From assembly GCA_900548565.1 (NCBI GenBank), contig URKV01000054.1, positions 1 through 11,445 on the forward strand: a stretch of 11,445 nucleotides of DNA. The letters are read 5' to 3'. Position numbers and translations under genes: made by a program. The notes under the pieces were generated by a model. That model ran no database searches and was not told the DNA's origin. It worked only from the letters and a program-made list of their open reading frames with translations. The DNA comes from an uncultured Collinsella sp. Its GTDB lineage: Bacteria > Actinomycetota > Coriobacteriia > Coriobacteriales > Coriobacteriaceae. This document shows, piece by piece, positions 6,438 through 11,445 of this stretch (the first letter of the stretch is position 1; every line of letters starts with the position of its first letter).

Positions 6438-7595
6438 GGTTTCGATGAAGGCGGCGATGCGAGTCTCGATCTGGCCCATGTCGCCGTTGCTGTAGTCGGT
6501 CTCGATCTTCATATACGGAATGCCCGCACCCTCGACGGCCTCCTGCATGCGTGCACTCTCCACGTTAAAGGTGTGGCACGCCTGGAGCACGCTCTCCACT
6601 ACGCCATCGACGTGATACTTCTCGCACATGGCCAGCGTGTTTTCCATACGACCGTCGTTGGGCGTCATGACCGAGCAGTTAATGTCCAGGTAGCGGTCGG
6701 CGATGGCGCGCAAGATGTCGGGAGCCTCCGGGTCGATCATCATGGCCGCCGTGCGCTCGCCCGAGCAGTCGTCCATGCACACGACCACACCACCGTTGGA
6801 CTCGATGGTACGACCGATCTTGTTGATCACGCCGCCCACCGGGCAGCCGGTGATCAGAATGCGCTTGGCATCCGCCGCAACCGGGCGCTCGCTCGCGTCG
6901 TAGGCCTCGCGCAGCTTGACAACCTTTTGCTCCAGCTGCTGCGTATAGGCCTCGATATCAAAGCTAAACGTACCGGCAAACATGGTGCTCATCAGGTCGA
7001 CGCCGCTCATGGCCGCCGGCTGGTTGGCCTGCAGCGCAAACATCTCGAGCTGGGCCGCACGCAAGCGGTTGCGACGACGGACGGCAGCGCGCAGATCATC
7101 GTCGGTAATCGCGATGCCGTAGAAGTTCTCGAGCTCCTCCTTGAGCAGGCGGCACTCCTCGTACCAGCCTTCACGCTCGTAGGCGCGATCGCGACCCTGC
7201 GGCAGGTGCAGAATGTGCGTACGCTTGAGCTCGTTGAGTAGCTCGTACATCTTCTTCTTGCCGTCGCAGGTGGTCTCACCGATGATCATGTCGCTAAAGT
7301 ACGTAAACGGGCACTTTTGCGAGTAGGCAAAGCCGTACGTCGACTTGATGAGCGGACAGAGATTTGCCGGCAGCACCTTCTCGGCCTCGGGAATCACCTC
7401 GTCGGACGTGCCGCACAGCGCCACGCTCGCAGCCCCCGCGGCATCGATAATCTCGAGCGGCGTGTAGCTGCACAGAAAACCGACCAGGCGATTACCCGCC
7501 TGCTTATAATCCTTGACGCGAATAAACGCCGCCTTGCGCTGCTCGTTGAACTCCTCAAACGTGGACGGCAACGGCTGCTCAATATTTTCCGACAT
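6432..7595 (-). CDS. Double-cubane-cluster anaerobic reductase, 2-hydroxyacyl-CoA dehydratase (HgdB/YjiM) family, second paralogue
   Basis: A 387-residue protein of the YjiM/double-cubane type. Conserved Cys sites are GFLCSYTP (42), VALCGTSDE (61), PANLCPLIKS (80), SQKCPFTYFSD (95), GETTCDGKKKMYE (110), ITGCPVGG (251), DINCSVMTPND (307) and LQACHTFNVES (340). The family carries iron-sulfur clusters and, with an ATP-driven activase, performs very-low-potential reductions or 2-hydroxyacyl-CoA dehydration; the substrate here is unknown. It closely resembles E. coli YjiM as I recall it, including the TGCP cysteine that its upstream paralogue lacks. I chose ATG 7593-7595 because AGGAG lies 4 bases upstream; a TTG 24 bases earlier has no such site. 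It lies between the two hairpin repeats, downstream of its paralogue and upstream of the activase. Confidence 0.92.
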   Translation of the reverse strand: MSENIEQPLPSTFEEFNEQRKAAFIRVKDYKQAGNRLVGFLCSYTPLEIIDAAGAASVALCGTSDEVIPEAEKVLPANLCPLIKSTYGFAYSQKCPFTYFSDMIIGETTCDGKKKMYELLNELKRTHILHLPQGRDRAYEREGWYEECRLLKEELENFYGIAITDDDLRAAVRRRNRLRAAQLEMFALQANQPAAMSGVDLMSTMFAGTFSFDIEAYTQQLEQKVVKLREAYDASERPVAADAKRILITGCPVGGVINKIGRTIESNGGVVVCMDDCSGERTAAMMIDPEAPDILRAIADRYLDINCSVMTPNDGRMENTLAMCEKYHVDGVVESVLQACHTFNVESARMQEAVEGAGIPYMKIETDYSNGDMGQIETRIAAFIETL

Positions 7596-7628
7596 ATAAC
7601 TCCTAAACCTTTCAACCAACCAAGGAAA

Positions 7629-7730
7629 CGGCTTTCCCAGGTGCCCGAGGTTGCCGTAAAAGAGGAGCGCCGCGTACTTTGGTACACAAGCGACGGTTTG
7701 AACGGCAAGATCGGGTGCCCGGGAAAGCCG
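7629..7730 (-). repeat. Intergenic hairpin repeat, copy B
   Basis: An inverted repeat of 102 bases filling most of the 150-base gap between the two double-cubane genes. The outermost 10 bp are perfect (CGGCTTTCCC at 7629-7638 with GGGAAAGCCG at 7721-7730), and the arms continue inward to about 26 bp with a few mismatches. The loop holds GCGTAC-tttg-GTACAC. It is about 84% identical to copy A. Base changes between the copies fall in matched positions of the two arms and preserve pairing, which argues for selection on the folded RNA or DNA. Confidence 0.85.
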
Positions 7731-7745
7731 CCGGGGCGGATAGTC

Positions 7746-9029
7746 CTAAATGGTCTCCAAGAAAGCTTCGATCCTGGTTTGTAACTGACCGGCATCCTCG
7801 CCGGCGTAGTCGGTCGTGATGTGCATAAACGGAATGCCGGCCTCCTCGGCAGCCTTCTCCACGGCAAACGACTCCATCTCGTAGAGCGTGCAGAACTGCA
7901 GGGCCACGTCGACGATGCCGTCGGCATGCAAGTCCTTGGCCATCTGGACAATGTTCTTCATACGCTGGTCGTTGGGCGTAAAGACAGCACAGTTGATCTT
8001 AAAGTAGCGCTCGGCGATGGCGTCGAGCATCTCGTCGACCGTCTCGCCGGACTCGTCGACCAGGTCCTTGTAGTAGCGCGAGCCCGTGCAGGACTCCTCG
8101 CCCACCACGACGCCGCCGGCCTTCTCGATGAGGTTGAACAGCTTCCAGTTGGGCACGGCCATGGGCGTACCGGTGTACAGGATGCGCTTGGTCCCCTTGG
8201 GCGCCACGCCTTCGCCGGCCTCGACACGCTGCTCGCACTCAGCCGCTATATCGTTAATGGCTCCGGTCAGACGCGGCGTGTCGTCCATAAAGGCGGCCTG
8301 AACGGTCAGCAGGCTATCGAGGCCGCTAATAGGCGCCGGGTCGGCAGCGCGGGTCGCAGCCAGACGCTGCAGGGCGCGACGCTTCTCATTGACGGCGTGG
8401 ATGGCGGCCTTCAGACGCTCGGGCGTAATCTTGACGCCACACTCATCCTCGATCTTGGCGGCGAGCTTCTTGACCTCGGCCTTCCAGGTCACGAGCGTCG
8501 ACTCGTCGTGTACGTTGGGAATATCCATGACGTACATGTTCTTTTGCGTGGCAAAGAACTCGTAGGCCTTCTTCTTGCCATCGCAGGTGTTCTCGCCCAC
8601 CACCAGGTCGCTCGACTCGATGTAGGGGCAGACCTCGCCCAGCTTAAAGCCGGCAAAGCTCTTAATGAGCGGGCAGGTGTTGCGCGGCAAGTGCTCCTCG
8701 ACCTTGTCCGTTGCCCAATCGGCACCCGAGCACAGGCCAACGGGGATGCCATCGCAGGCAAGCACGATCTCCTCGGGCACGTACACACAGAACGAACCGA
8801 CGATCTTGGTGGCCTCGCCGGCCTCCTTCTTGTCGAGCATCTCCTTAATACGGCCGCTGTGGATGTTGGTGGCGACAAAATCCAGGTAGGACGTGGACTT
8901 GGGGCGATTGCTCTGCGTCAGGAACATATCGCCGTACATCTGGCCCACGGCGCCCAGCAGCATGTCGTGGTCGGCAAGATTCATGCCGAGGCTCTCCCAC
9001 ATCGGATGGAAATCAAATTCTTCAGCCAT
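7746..9029 (-). CDS. Double-cubane-cluster anaerobic reductase, 2-hydroxyacyl-CoA dehydratase family, first paralogue
   Basis: A 427-residue protein homologous to its downstream neighbour and to YjiM/HgdB-type enzymes, with a roughly 40-residue N-terminal extension. Shared cysteine sites are GSFCVYVP (81), PVGLCSGAD (100), PRNTCPLIKS (119), GEVCPYIESSD (134), GENTCDGKKK (149), GEESCTG (314), KINCAVFTPNDQR (347) and LQFCTLYEMES (380). Where the neighbour has ITGCPVGG, this protein has YTGTPMAV, so Thr288 replaces that cysteine. It probably receives low-potential electrons from the activase encoded downstream; its substrate is unknown. The two paralogues could form a heterodimer or two separate enzymes. 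The start is ATG 9027-9029, with GAGAGGGG 6 bases upstream inside a small hairpin. It is the first gene after a ~250-base leader. Confidence 0.92.
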   Translation of the reverse strand: MAEEFDFHPMWESLGMNLADHDMLLGAVGQMYGDMFLTQSNRPKSTSYLDFVATNIHSGRIKEMLDKKEAGEATKIVGSFCVYVPEEIVLACDGIPVGLCSGADWATDKVEEHLPRNTCPLIKSFAGFKLGEVCPYIESSDLVVGENTCDGKKKAYEFFATQKNMYVMDIPNVHDESTLVTWKAEVKKLAAKIEDECGVKITPERLKAAIHAVNEKRRALQRLAATRAADPAPISGLDSLLTVQAAFMDDTPRLTGAINDIAAECEQRVEAGEGVAPKGTKRILYTGTPMAVPNWKLFNLIEKAGGVVVGEESCTGSRYYKDLVDESGETVDEMLDAIAERYFKINCAVFTPNDQRMKNIVQMAKDLHADGIVDVALQFCTLYEMESFAVEKAAEEAGIPFMHITTDYAGEDAGQLQTRIEAFLETI

Positions 9030-9032
9030 GAC

Positions 9033-9049
9033 GGTTCCCCTCTCGAACC
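9033..9049 (-). promoter_or_regulatory. Small hairpin presenting the ribosome site of the first double-cubane gene
   Basis: GGTTC (9049-9045) can pair with GAACC (9037-9033), which puts most of the GAGAGGGG ribosome site in the loop and stem just before ATG 9029. A 5-bp stem is modest, but its place over the ribosome site could let an upstream leader fold control translation. Speculative. Confidence 0.35.
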
Positions 9050-9070
9050 AAAAATGAATAGCTACGGTAT

Positions 9071-9256
9071 TGCTGCACGGTGGGTGGCGAAAACCCAGCC
9101 GCGCCTAAACCCGGAATTTTGGGGAACCTGCTTTGCAGCTGATTATTTAGTTGTGCGTCGTCTCTCCCGGAGCCGTGAACATACCTGCTCATATGCGGCT
9201 CCGAGCCATATATAGGGCGCGCGCCGCAATACGACGCGAATATGTCATCTGCAGCA
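9071..9256 (-). ncRNA. Candidate structured leader RNA (riboswitch- or attenuator-like) upstream of the double-cubane/selenium operon
   Basis: Three ordered, nested helices can be drawn in the minus-strand transcript. P1 is TGCTGCA (9256-9250) with TGCAGCA (9077-9071), 7 bp, closing the domain. P2 is GCGTCGT (9237-9231) with ACGACGC (9161-9155), 7 bp. P3 is CTCGGAGCCG (9205-9196) with CGGCTCCGGG (9175-9166), 10 bp including one G-U. A small CTGC-AAA-GCAG hairpin lies between P2 and the P1 return strand. The layout resembles a multi-branched leader, and it ends about 40 bases before the gene start. I do not recognise a known riboswitch class. In GC-rich DNA some such helices occur by chance, and part of the block could instead be a dispersed repeat. 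Confidence 0.4.
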
Positions 9257-9257
9257 C
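9189..9257 (-). CDS. Possible 22-codon leader peptide
   Basis: GTG at 9257-9255 opens a 22-codon frame ending in TGA at 9191-9189. An unusually good ribosome site, AAGGAGGG, lies 7 bases upstream. The product would be Arg-rich: MLQMTYSRRIAARALYMARS followed by RI. The frame runs through the 5' strands of the P1, P2 and P3 helices of the leader, so translating it would open those helices, as expected for a leader peptide. It may equally be chance, since the frame is short and I know of no homologue. Confidence 0.25.
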   Translation of the reverse strand: MLQMTYSRRIAARALYMARSRI

Positions 9258-9289
9258 CGGCGCACCCTCCTTTTTTCTTATTGAAGGAA

Positions 9290-9295
9290 ACTATA
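9290..9295 (-). promoter_or_regulatory. Possible extended -10 promoter for the double-cubane/selenium operon
   Basis: TGATATAGT on the minus strand combines the TGn extension with a -10 one base off TATAAT. No convincing -35 box stands 16-18 bases upstream, which is tolerated by extended -10 promoters. Transcription would start near 9283, giving a leader of about 250 bases before ATG 9029. It lies between the modC terminator and the structured leader, where a promoter is needed. Confidence 0.4.
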
Positions 9296-9366
9296 TCAGC
9301 GGTCATCATCCAGACGAACACCGCCGACACGTGTACGACAGCTTCGGGATGCGAGCATCTCGCTGT

Positions 9367-9396
9367 CTGATAAATAGTTATCAGATTGATAAGATT
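9367..9396. promoter_or_regulatory. Palindromic operator-like cluster of TTATC/GATAA half-sites
   Basis: Read on the minus strand the order is TTATC-AATCT-GATAA-CTAT-TTATC. The 7-bp palindrome CTGATAA-atag-TTATCAG at 9367-9384 overlaps a second palindrome, TTATC/GATAA, sharing its middle half-site (out to about 9392-9396). Half-sites recur every 9-10 bases, close to one helix turn, as for a dimeric or cooperative regulator. It lies 70-105 bases upstream of the -10 candidate. The binding protein cannot be identified from this sequence. Confidence 0.45.
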
Positions 9397-9428
9397 TTGT
9401 CATATAGAAATCGGCGAACGGCGAGGTG

Positions 9429-9463
9429 AAAACAAAGCGGTCGAGGACTACCTCCTCGACCGC
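9429..9463 (-). terminator. Intrinsic terminator of the mod operon
   Basis: A perfect 10-bp stem GCGGTCGAGG / CCTCGACCGC (9463-9454 with 9446-9437) has a 7-base loop and is followed by TTTGTTTT on the minus strand. It starts 13 bases past the modC TAA stop. It separates the molybdate transporter from the double-cubane/selenium operon, so the latter needs its own promoter. Confidence 0.93.
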
Positions 9464-9476
9464 ATCGCCCACCGCA

Positions 9477-10547
9477 TTACCGACAAACCAAATGAATCCT
9501 GCTCGCATCAAAATGCATGCGCAGGGTCTCACCCGCCTGCGGCAACTCCTCTACAGGCACACTCACCTTGTTGACCTTCCACTGCAAGCGCGTCGGCGCA
9601 TCGGTACGTGGCACGTCCAGCAGCACCAGCCGCTCAAAGCGCGAATCGCTCACACGGGCCACGTGCAGATCGTAGCTGTTGCGGCCCCGCTCAGCGCGAT
9701 TGTCAACATGGAAGTAGCTTGCGCGAATACCCAGGTACGCCACGTCATCGGGAACCTCGCGACCTACGTTAAAGGTCATGCCCCAGTCGAGGGCCTCAAC
9801 TTCTTCGTCGCCGATCTTGCGCGCCCGGCTTGTGTTCTTGCAGCCCGTCAGGCGCAGTGCCGCCAGCGTCTGCGGACGGCGGACCACGTCCTCGACGGAG
9901 CCGATCTCCTCCATATGCCCGTCGTGCATCACGCAGATGCGCTGGCACAGGCGGCACGCTTCGTCGATGTCGTGGCTCACGTAGAGCACGGTGCGGTTGC
10001 ACACATCAAAGAGGTCGAGCATGTTTTGCTCGAGCGCGCTCTTAAGATAGGAATCGAGCGCGCTCATGGGCTCGTCGAACATAAAAATACCCGGATGCGC
10101 CGCCACCATGCGGGCAAGCGCCACGCGTTGCTGCTGACCGCCCGAGAGTCGCGCGGGATAGCGGCCGGCAAAATCGGCCAGACCGAAAATGCCCAGATAG
10201 CGCTCGGCGAGCTTTTTGCGCGCAGCGGCGTCGCCCGCGTCCTTTACGCCGGCGCATACGTTATCGGCCACCGTCATGTTAGGGAACAGCTGATAGTTTT
10301 GGAACAGCAGGGCGCATTTTCGCTCCTGGGGCGACAGGTTGATGCCCGCGGCCGAGTCAAAAAAGGTCACGCCGTTGACGACGATCTTGCCCTCGTCGGG
10401 CGTCTCCACGCCAGCAATGCAACGCAAAGTGCAGCTCTTGCCGCATCCGGAGGCGCCCAGCAGCGCCACGCGCTCCTCGCCGGCCTCAAGCTGTATGTCG
10501 AGCATAAACCCGGGATAGCGCTTTTTGATATCCAAAACGAGCGACAT
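9477..10547 (-). CDS. modC: Molybdate ABC transporter ATP-binding protein ModC
   Basis: A 356-residue ABC ATPase. Walker A is GASGCGKS, the Q-loop region ALLFQNYQLFPNMTV, the ABC signature LSGGQQQRVALAR, Walker B IFMFDEPM followed by the D-loop SALD, and the switch histidine is in YVSHDIDEA. After about residue 230 comes a C-terminal accessory domain opening TGCKNTSRA, a pattern seen in ModC-type molybdate importers, where this part resembles the TOBE/MOP oxyanion-binding fold. It powers import of molybdate (tungstate is possible) with ModB and a ModA not in this window. The start is ATG 10545-10547, 3 bases after the modB stop, with GGAGGT inside the end of modB, so the two are coupled. Molybdate supply makes sense in an organism with selenium-dependent enzymes, several of which are molybdenum enzymes. 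Confidence 0.9.
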   Translation of the reverse strand: MSLVLDIKKRYPGFMLDIQLEAGEERVALLGASGCGKSCTLRCIAGVETPDEGKIVVNGVTFFDSAAGINLSPQERKCALLFQNYQLFPNMTVADNVCAGVKDAGDAAARKKLAERYLGIFGLADFAGRYPARLSGGQQQRVALARMVAAHPGIFMFDEPMSALDSYLKSALEQNMLDLFDVCNRTVLYVSHDIDEACRLCQRICVMHDGHMEEIGSVEDVVRRPQTLAALRLTGCKNTSRARKIGDEEVEALDWGMTFNVGREVPDDVAYLGIRASYFHVDNRAERGRNSYDLHVARVSDSRFERLVLLDVPRTDAPTRLQWKVNKVSVPVEELPQAGETLRMHFDASRIHLVCR

Positions 10548-10550
10548 AGC

Positions 10551-11395
10551 TTATCGACCTCCCTGCGGCGCAGCATCATCGCGCATGAGCTCGGCCAGCG
10601 CCTCGCGATCGATACGCAAGGCATTGCCGCCCGCCGGGTCGAGCGAATCGCCCTGTCCGGCGAGATCTTTGGCCTGCTTGCGCTCCGCATGGGAAAGGCC
10701 CCGCTCGCGATACTTTTGCGAATGAGCGGTGTACATGTTGATGAACAGGATGACCAGGAAGCTGAACGCAATTACGACCACGACCCAAAAGAGGGCCACC
10801 GACGTGTTGCCGCCCATCCACTCAAAGTAGATGGCGATGGGAATGGTCTGCGTAATGCCGGCGTAGTTGCCCGCAAAGAACAGGGTGCAGCCAAACTCGC
10901 CCATCGCGCGGGCAAAGGCGAGCACCGTACCGGCGGCAATCGAGGGCCAGCCAAGCGGCATCATGAGCTTGATAAAGATGCGACGCTCGGACCAGCCCAG
11001 CGTGCGCGCCGCATCGAGCATCTGCGTGTCGAGGCTCTCGAAGGCTCCGAGTGCCGTACGATAGACGAGCGGGAACGACACCACCACGGCAGAGATCACC
11101 GCCGCGGGCCACGTAAAGACAATCGAGATGCCGTGCGCAATGAGCCACTGGCCCACCCCGGTCGAGCGGCCAAACAGCATGAGGAGCAGAAAGCCGCACA
11201 CCGTGGGCGGCAGCACCATAGGAATCGTAAAGACCGAATCGAGCAGGCCCTTGATGCGGCTTGTTGTACCCATGGTCTTCCACGCGGCGAACAGGCCCAG
11301 CGCAAAGGAGATCAGCAGGGCAAGGCCGCTCGTTTTAATGGACACCCAGAACGGGCGATAGTCGATGTCGCCCAAAAAGGAGGCCAGAGAGGTCA
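10551..11395 (-). CDS. modB: Molybdate ABC transporter permease ModB, 5' end cut by adapter
   Basis: About 280 residues of an inner-membrane permease with five or so hydrophobic spans. It carries the EAA loop that docks to ModC, seen as DAARTLGWSERRIFIKLMMP with the following GWPSIAAG. Other ModB-like segments are VLPPTVCGFLLLMLFG and FARAMGEFG. The frame runs up to the adapter. The apparent GTG start uses base 11396, which belongs to the adapter, so only its last two bases (TG) are genomic; it could be a true NTG start or an internal codon. ModB proteins are usually around 220-230 residues. This one carries a charged tail of about 50 residues after the last membrane span, of unknown role. 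It is followed by modC after 3 bases. Confidence 0.87.
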
Positions 11396-11445
11396 CTGTC
11401 TCTTATACACATCTCCGAGCCCACGAGACTCCTGAGCATCTCGTA
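11396..11445 (-). other. Nextera read-2 adapter with i7 index, non-genomic
   Basis: CTGTCTCTTATACACATCT (11396-11414) is the reverse complement of the Tn5 mosaic end. CCGAGCCCACGAGAC (11415-11429) is the read-2 adapter, TCCTGAGC (11430-11437) reads as an eight-base i7 index (matching Nextera N704), and ATCTCGTA is the start of the P7 tail. Genomic sequence ends at 11395. Confidence 0.98.

Larger units (their letters stand above)
9030..9428. other. About 400 bases without a confident protein gene between modC and the double-cubane operon
   Basis: From right to left this stretch holds the operator-like TTATC/GATAA cluster (9367-9396), overlapping short palindromes at 9348-9363, an extended -10 candidate (9290-9295), a possible leader peptide (9189-9257), the nested leader helices (9071-9256) and the ribosome-site hairpin (9033-9049). 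Open frames of about 90-100 codons on either strand here lack ribosome sites, conserved motifs and family resemblance, so I do not call them genes. It is more AT-rich around 9270-9300 and 9367-9415 than the flanking genes, as promoter regions often are. Confidence 0.7.

Noticed and set aside
6329..7730. Hairpin repeats A and B as intrinsic terminators
   Set aside because: Neither is followed by a proper T-run on the coding strand, and the downstream genes show no separate promoters, so full termination there is unlikely.
5512..9029. Leucine fermentation (2-hydroxyisocaproyl-CoA) dehydratase operon together with brnQ
   Set aside because: No CoA-transferase or hydroxyacid dehydrogenase gene is present, the proteins resemble the YjiM/double-cubane type more than HadBC, and brnQ is separated by a terminator.
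9022..9330. 102-codon minus-strand frame before the first double-cubane gene
   Set aside because: It overlaps the leader helices and the gene start, has no clear ribosome site, and shows no family pattern. More likely non-coding leader.
9426..11435. Very long plus-strand open frame (about 669 codons)
   Set aside because: It is the antisense shadow of modC and modB in GC-rich DNA, its translation is full of His/Arg/Ala with no domain, and it runs into the adapter.
1..11445. CRISPR arrays, rRNA and tRNA genes
   Set aside because: I saw no regularly spaced direct repeats and no tRNA or rRNA pattern on either strand.

Overview
This is a high-GC bacterial sequence in which every gene I can support lies on the minus strand. 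It looks like a strictly anaerobic actinobacterium of the Coriobacteriia, most likely a gut Collinsella-type organism. That is an inference from the GC-rich codon use, the fermentative iron-sulfur enzyme set and the selenium genes; no rRNA or marker gene is present to prove it. Positions 1-24 and 11396-11445 are not genomic. They are Nextera transposase adapters (the right one still carries an i7 index and the start of the P7 tail), so the true insert is about 25-11395 and the genes at both edges are cut.

In transcription order (right to left): (1) 11395-9477, the end of a molybdate ABC transporter operon, modB (5' cut) and modC, closed by a strong intrinsic terminator at 9429-9463. (2) 9428-9030, about 400 bases without a confident gene. 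It holds a palindromic operator-like cluster, a possible extended -10 promoter, and a leader with several long nested helices plus a possible 22-codon leader peptide. (3) 9029-5512, two tandem paralogous double-cubane-type 2-hydroxyacyl-CoA dehydratase/reductase genes and their ATP-dependent activase. They are separated by two copies of a ~100-nt hairpin repeat about 84% identical to each other. (4) 5497-1147, a family-4 glycosyltransferase, selD, yedF, a DUF3343 Se/S-carrier gene and a cysteine desulfurase-like gene. These are tightly packed with two start/stop overlaps and end at an intrinsic terminator at 1089-1123. (5) 1069-25, a brnQ-type branched-chain amino acid carrier, 3' cut by the adapter.

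The central observation is that selD reads through an in-frame TGA at 4237-4239. The upstream ATG at 4287, with its ribosome site, gives a full-length 349-residue SelD with selenocysteine at position 17, exactly where the catalytic Cys/Sec of the family sits. The organism therefore probably decodes UGA as selenocysteine. The cluster as a whole looks like a selenium relay: a desulfurase-like PLP enzyme, a small DUF3343 carrier and YedF handle the Se/S, and SelD makes selenophosphate. A glycosyltransferase is overlapped with selD and fed by the same leader as the double-cubane enzymes. That combination is the best candidate for something undescribed: either a selenium-modified sugar route or selenium use tied to the double-cubane enzymes. 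The molybdate transporter next door suggests a Mo/Se enzyme context.
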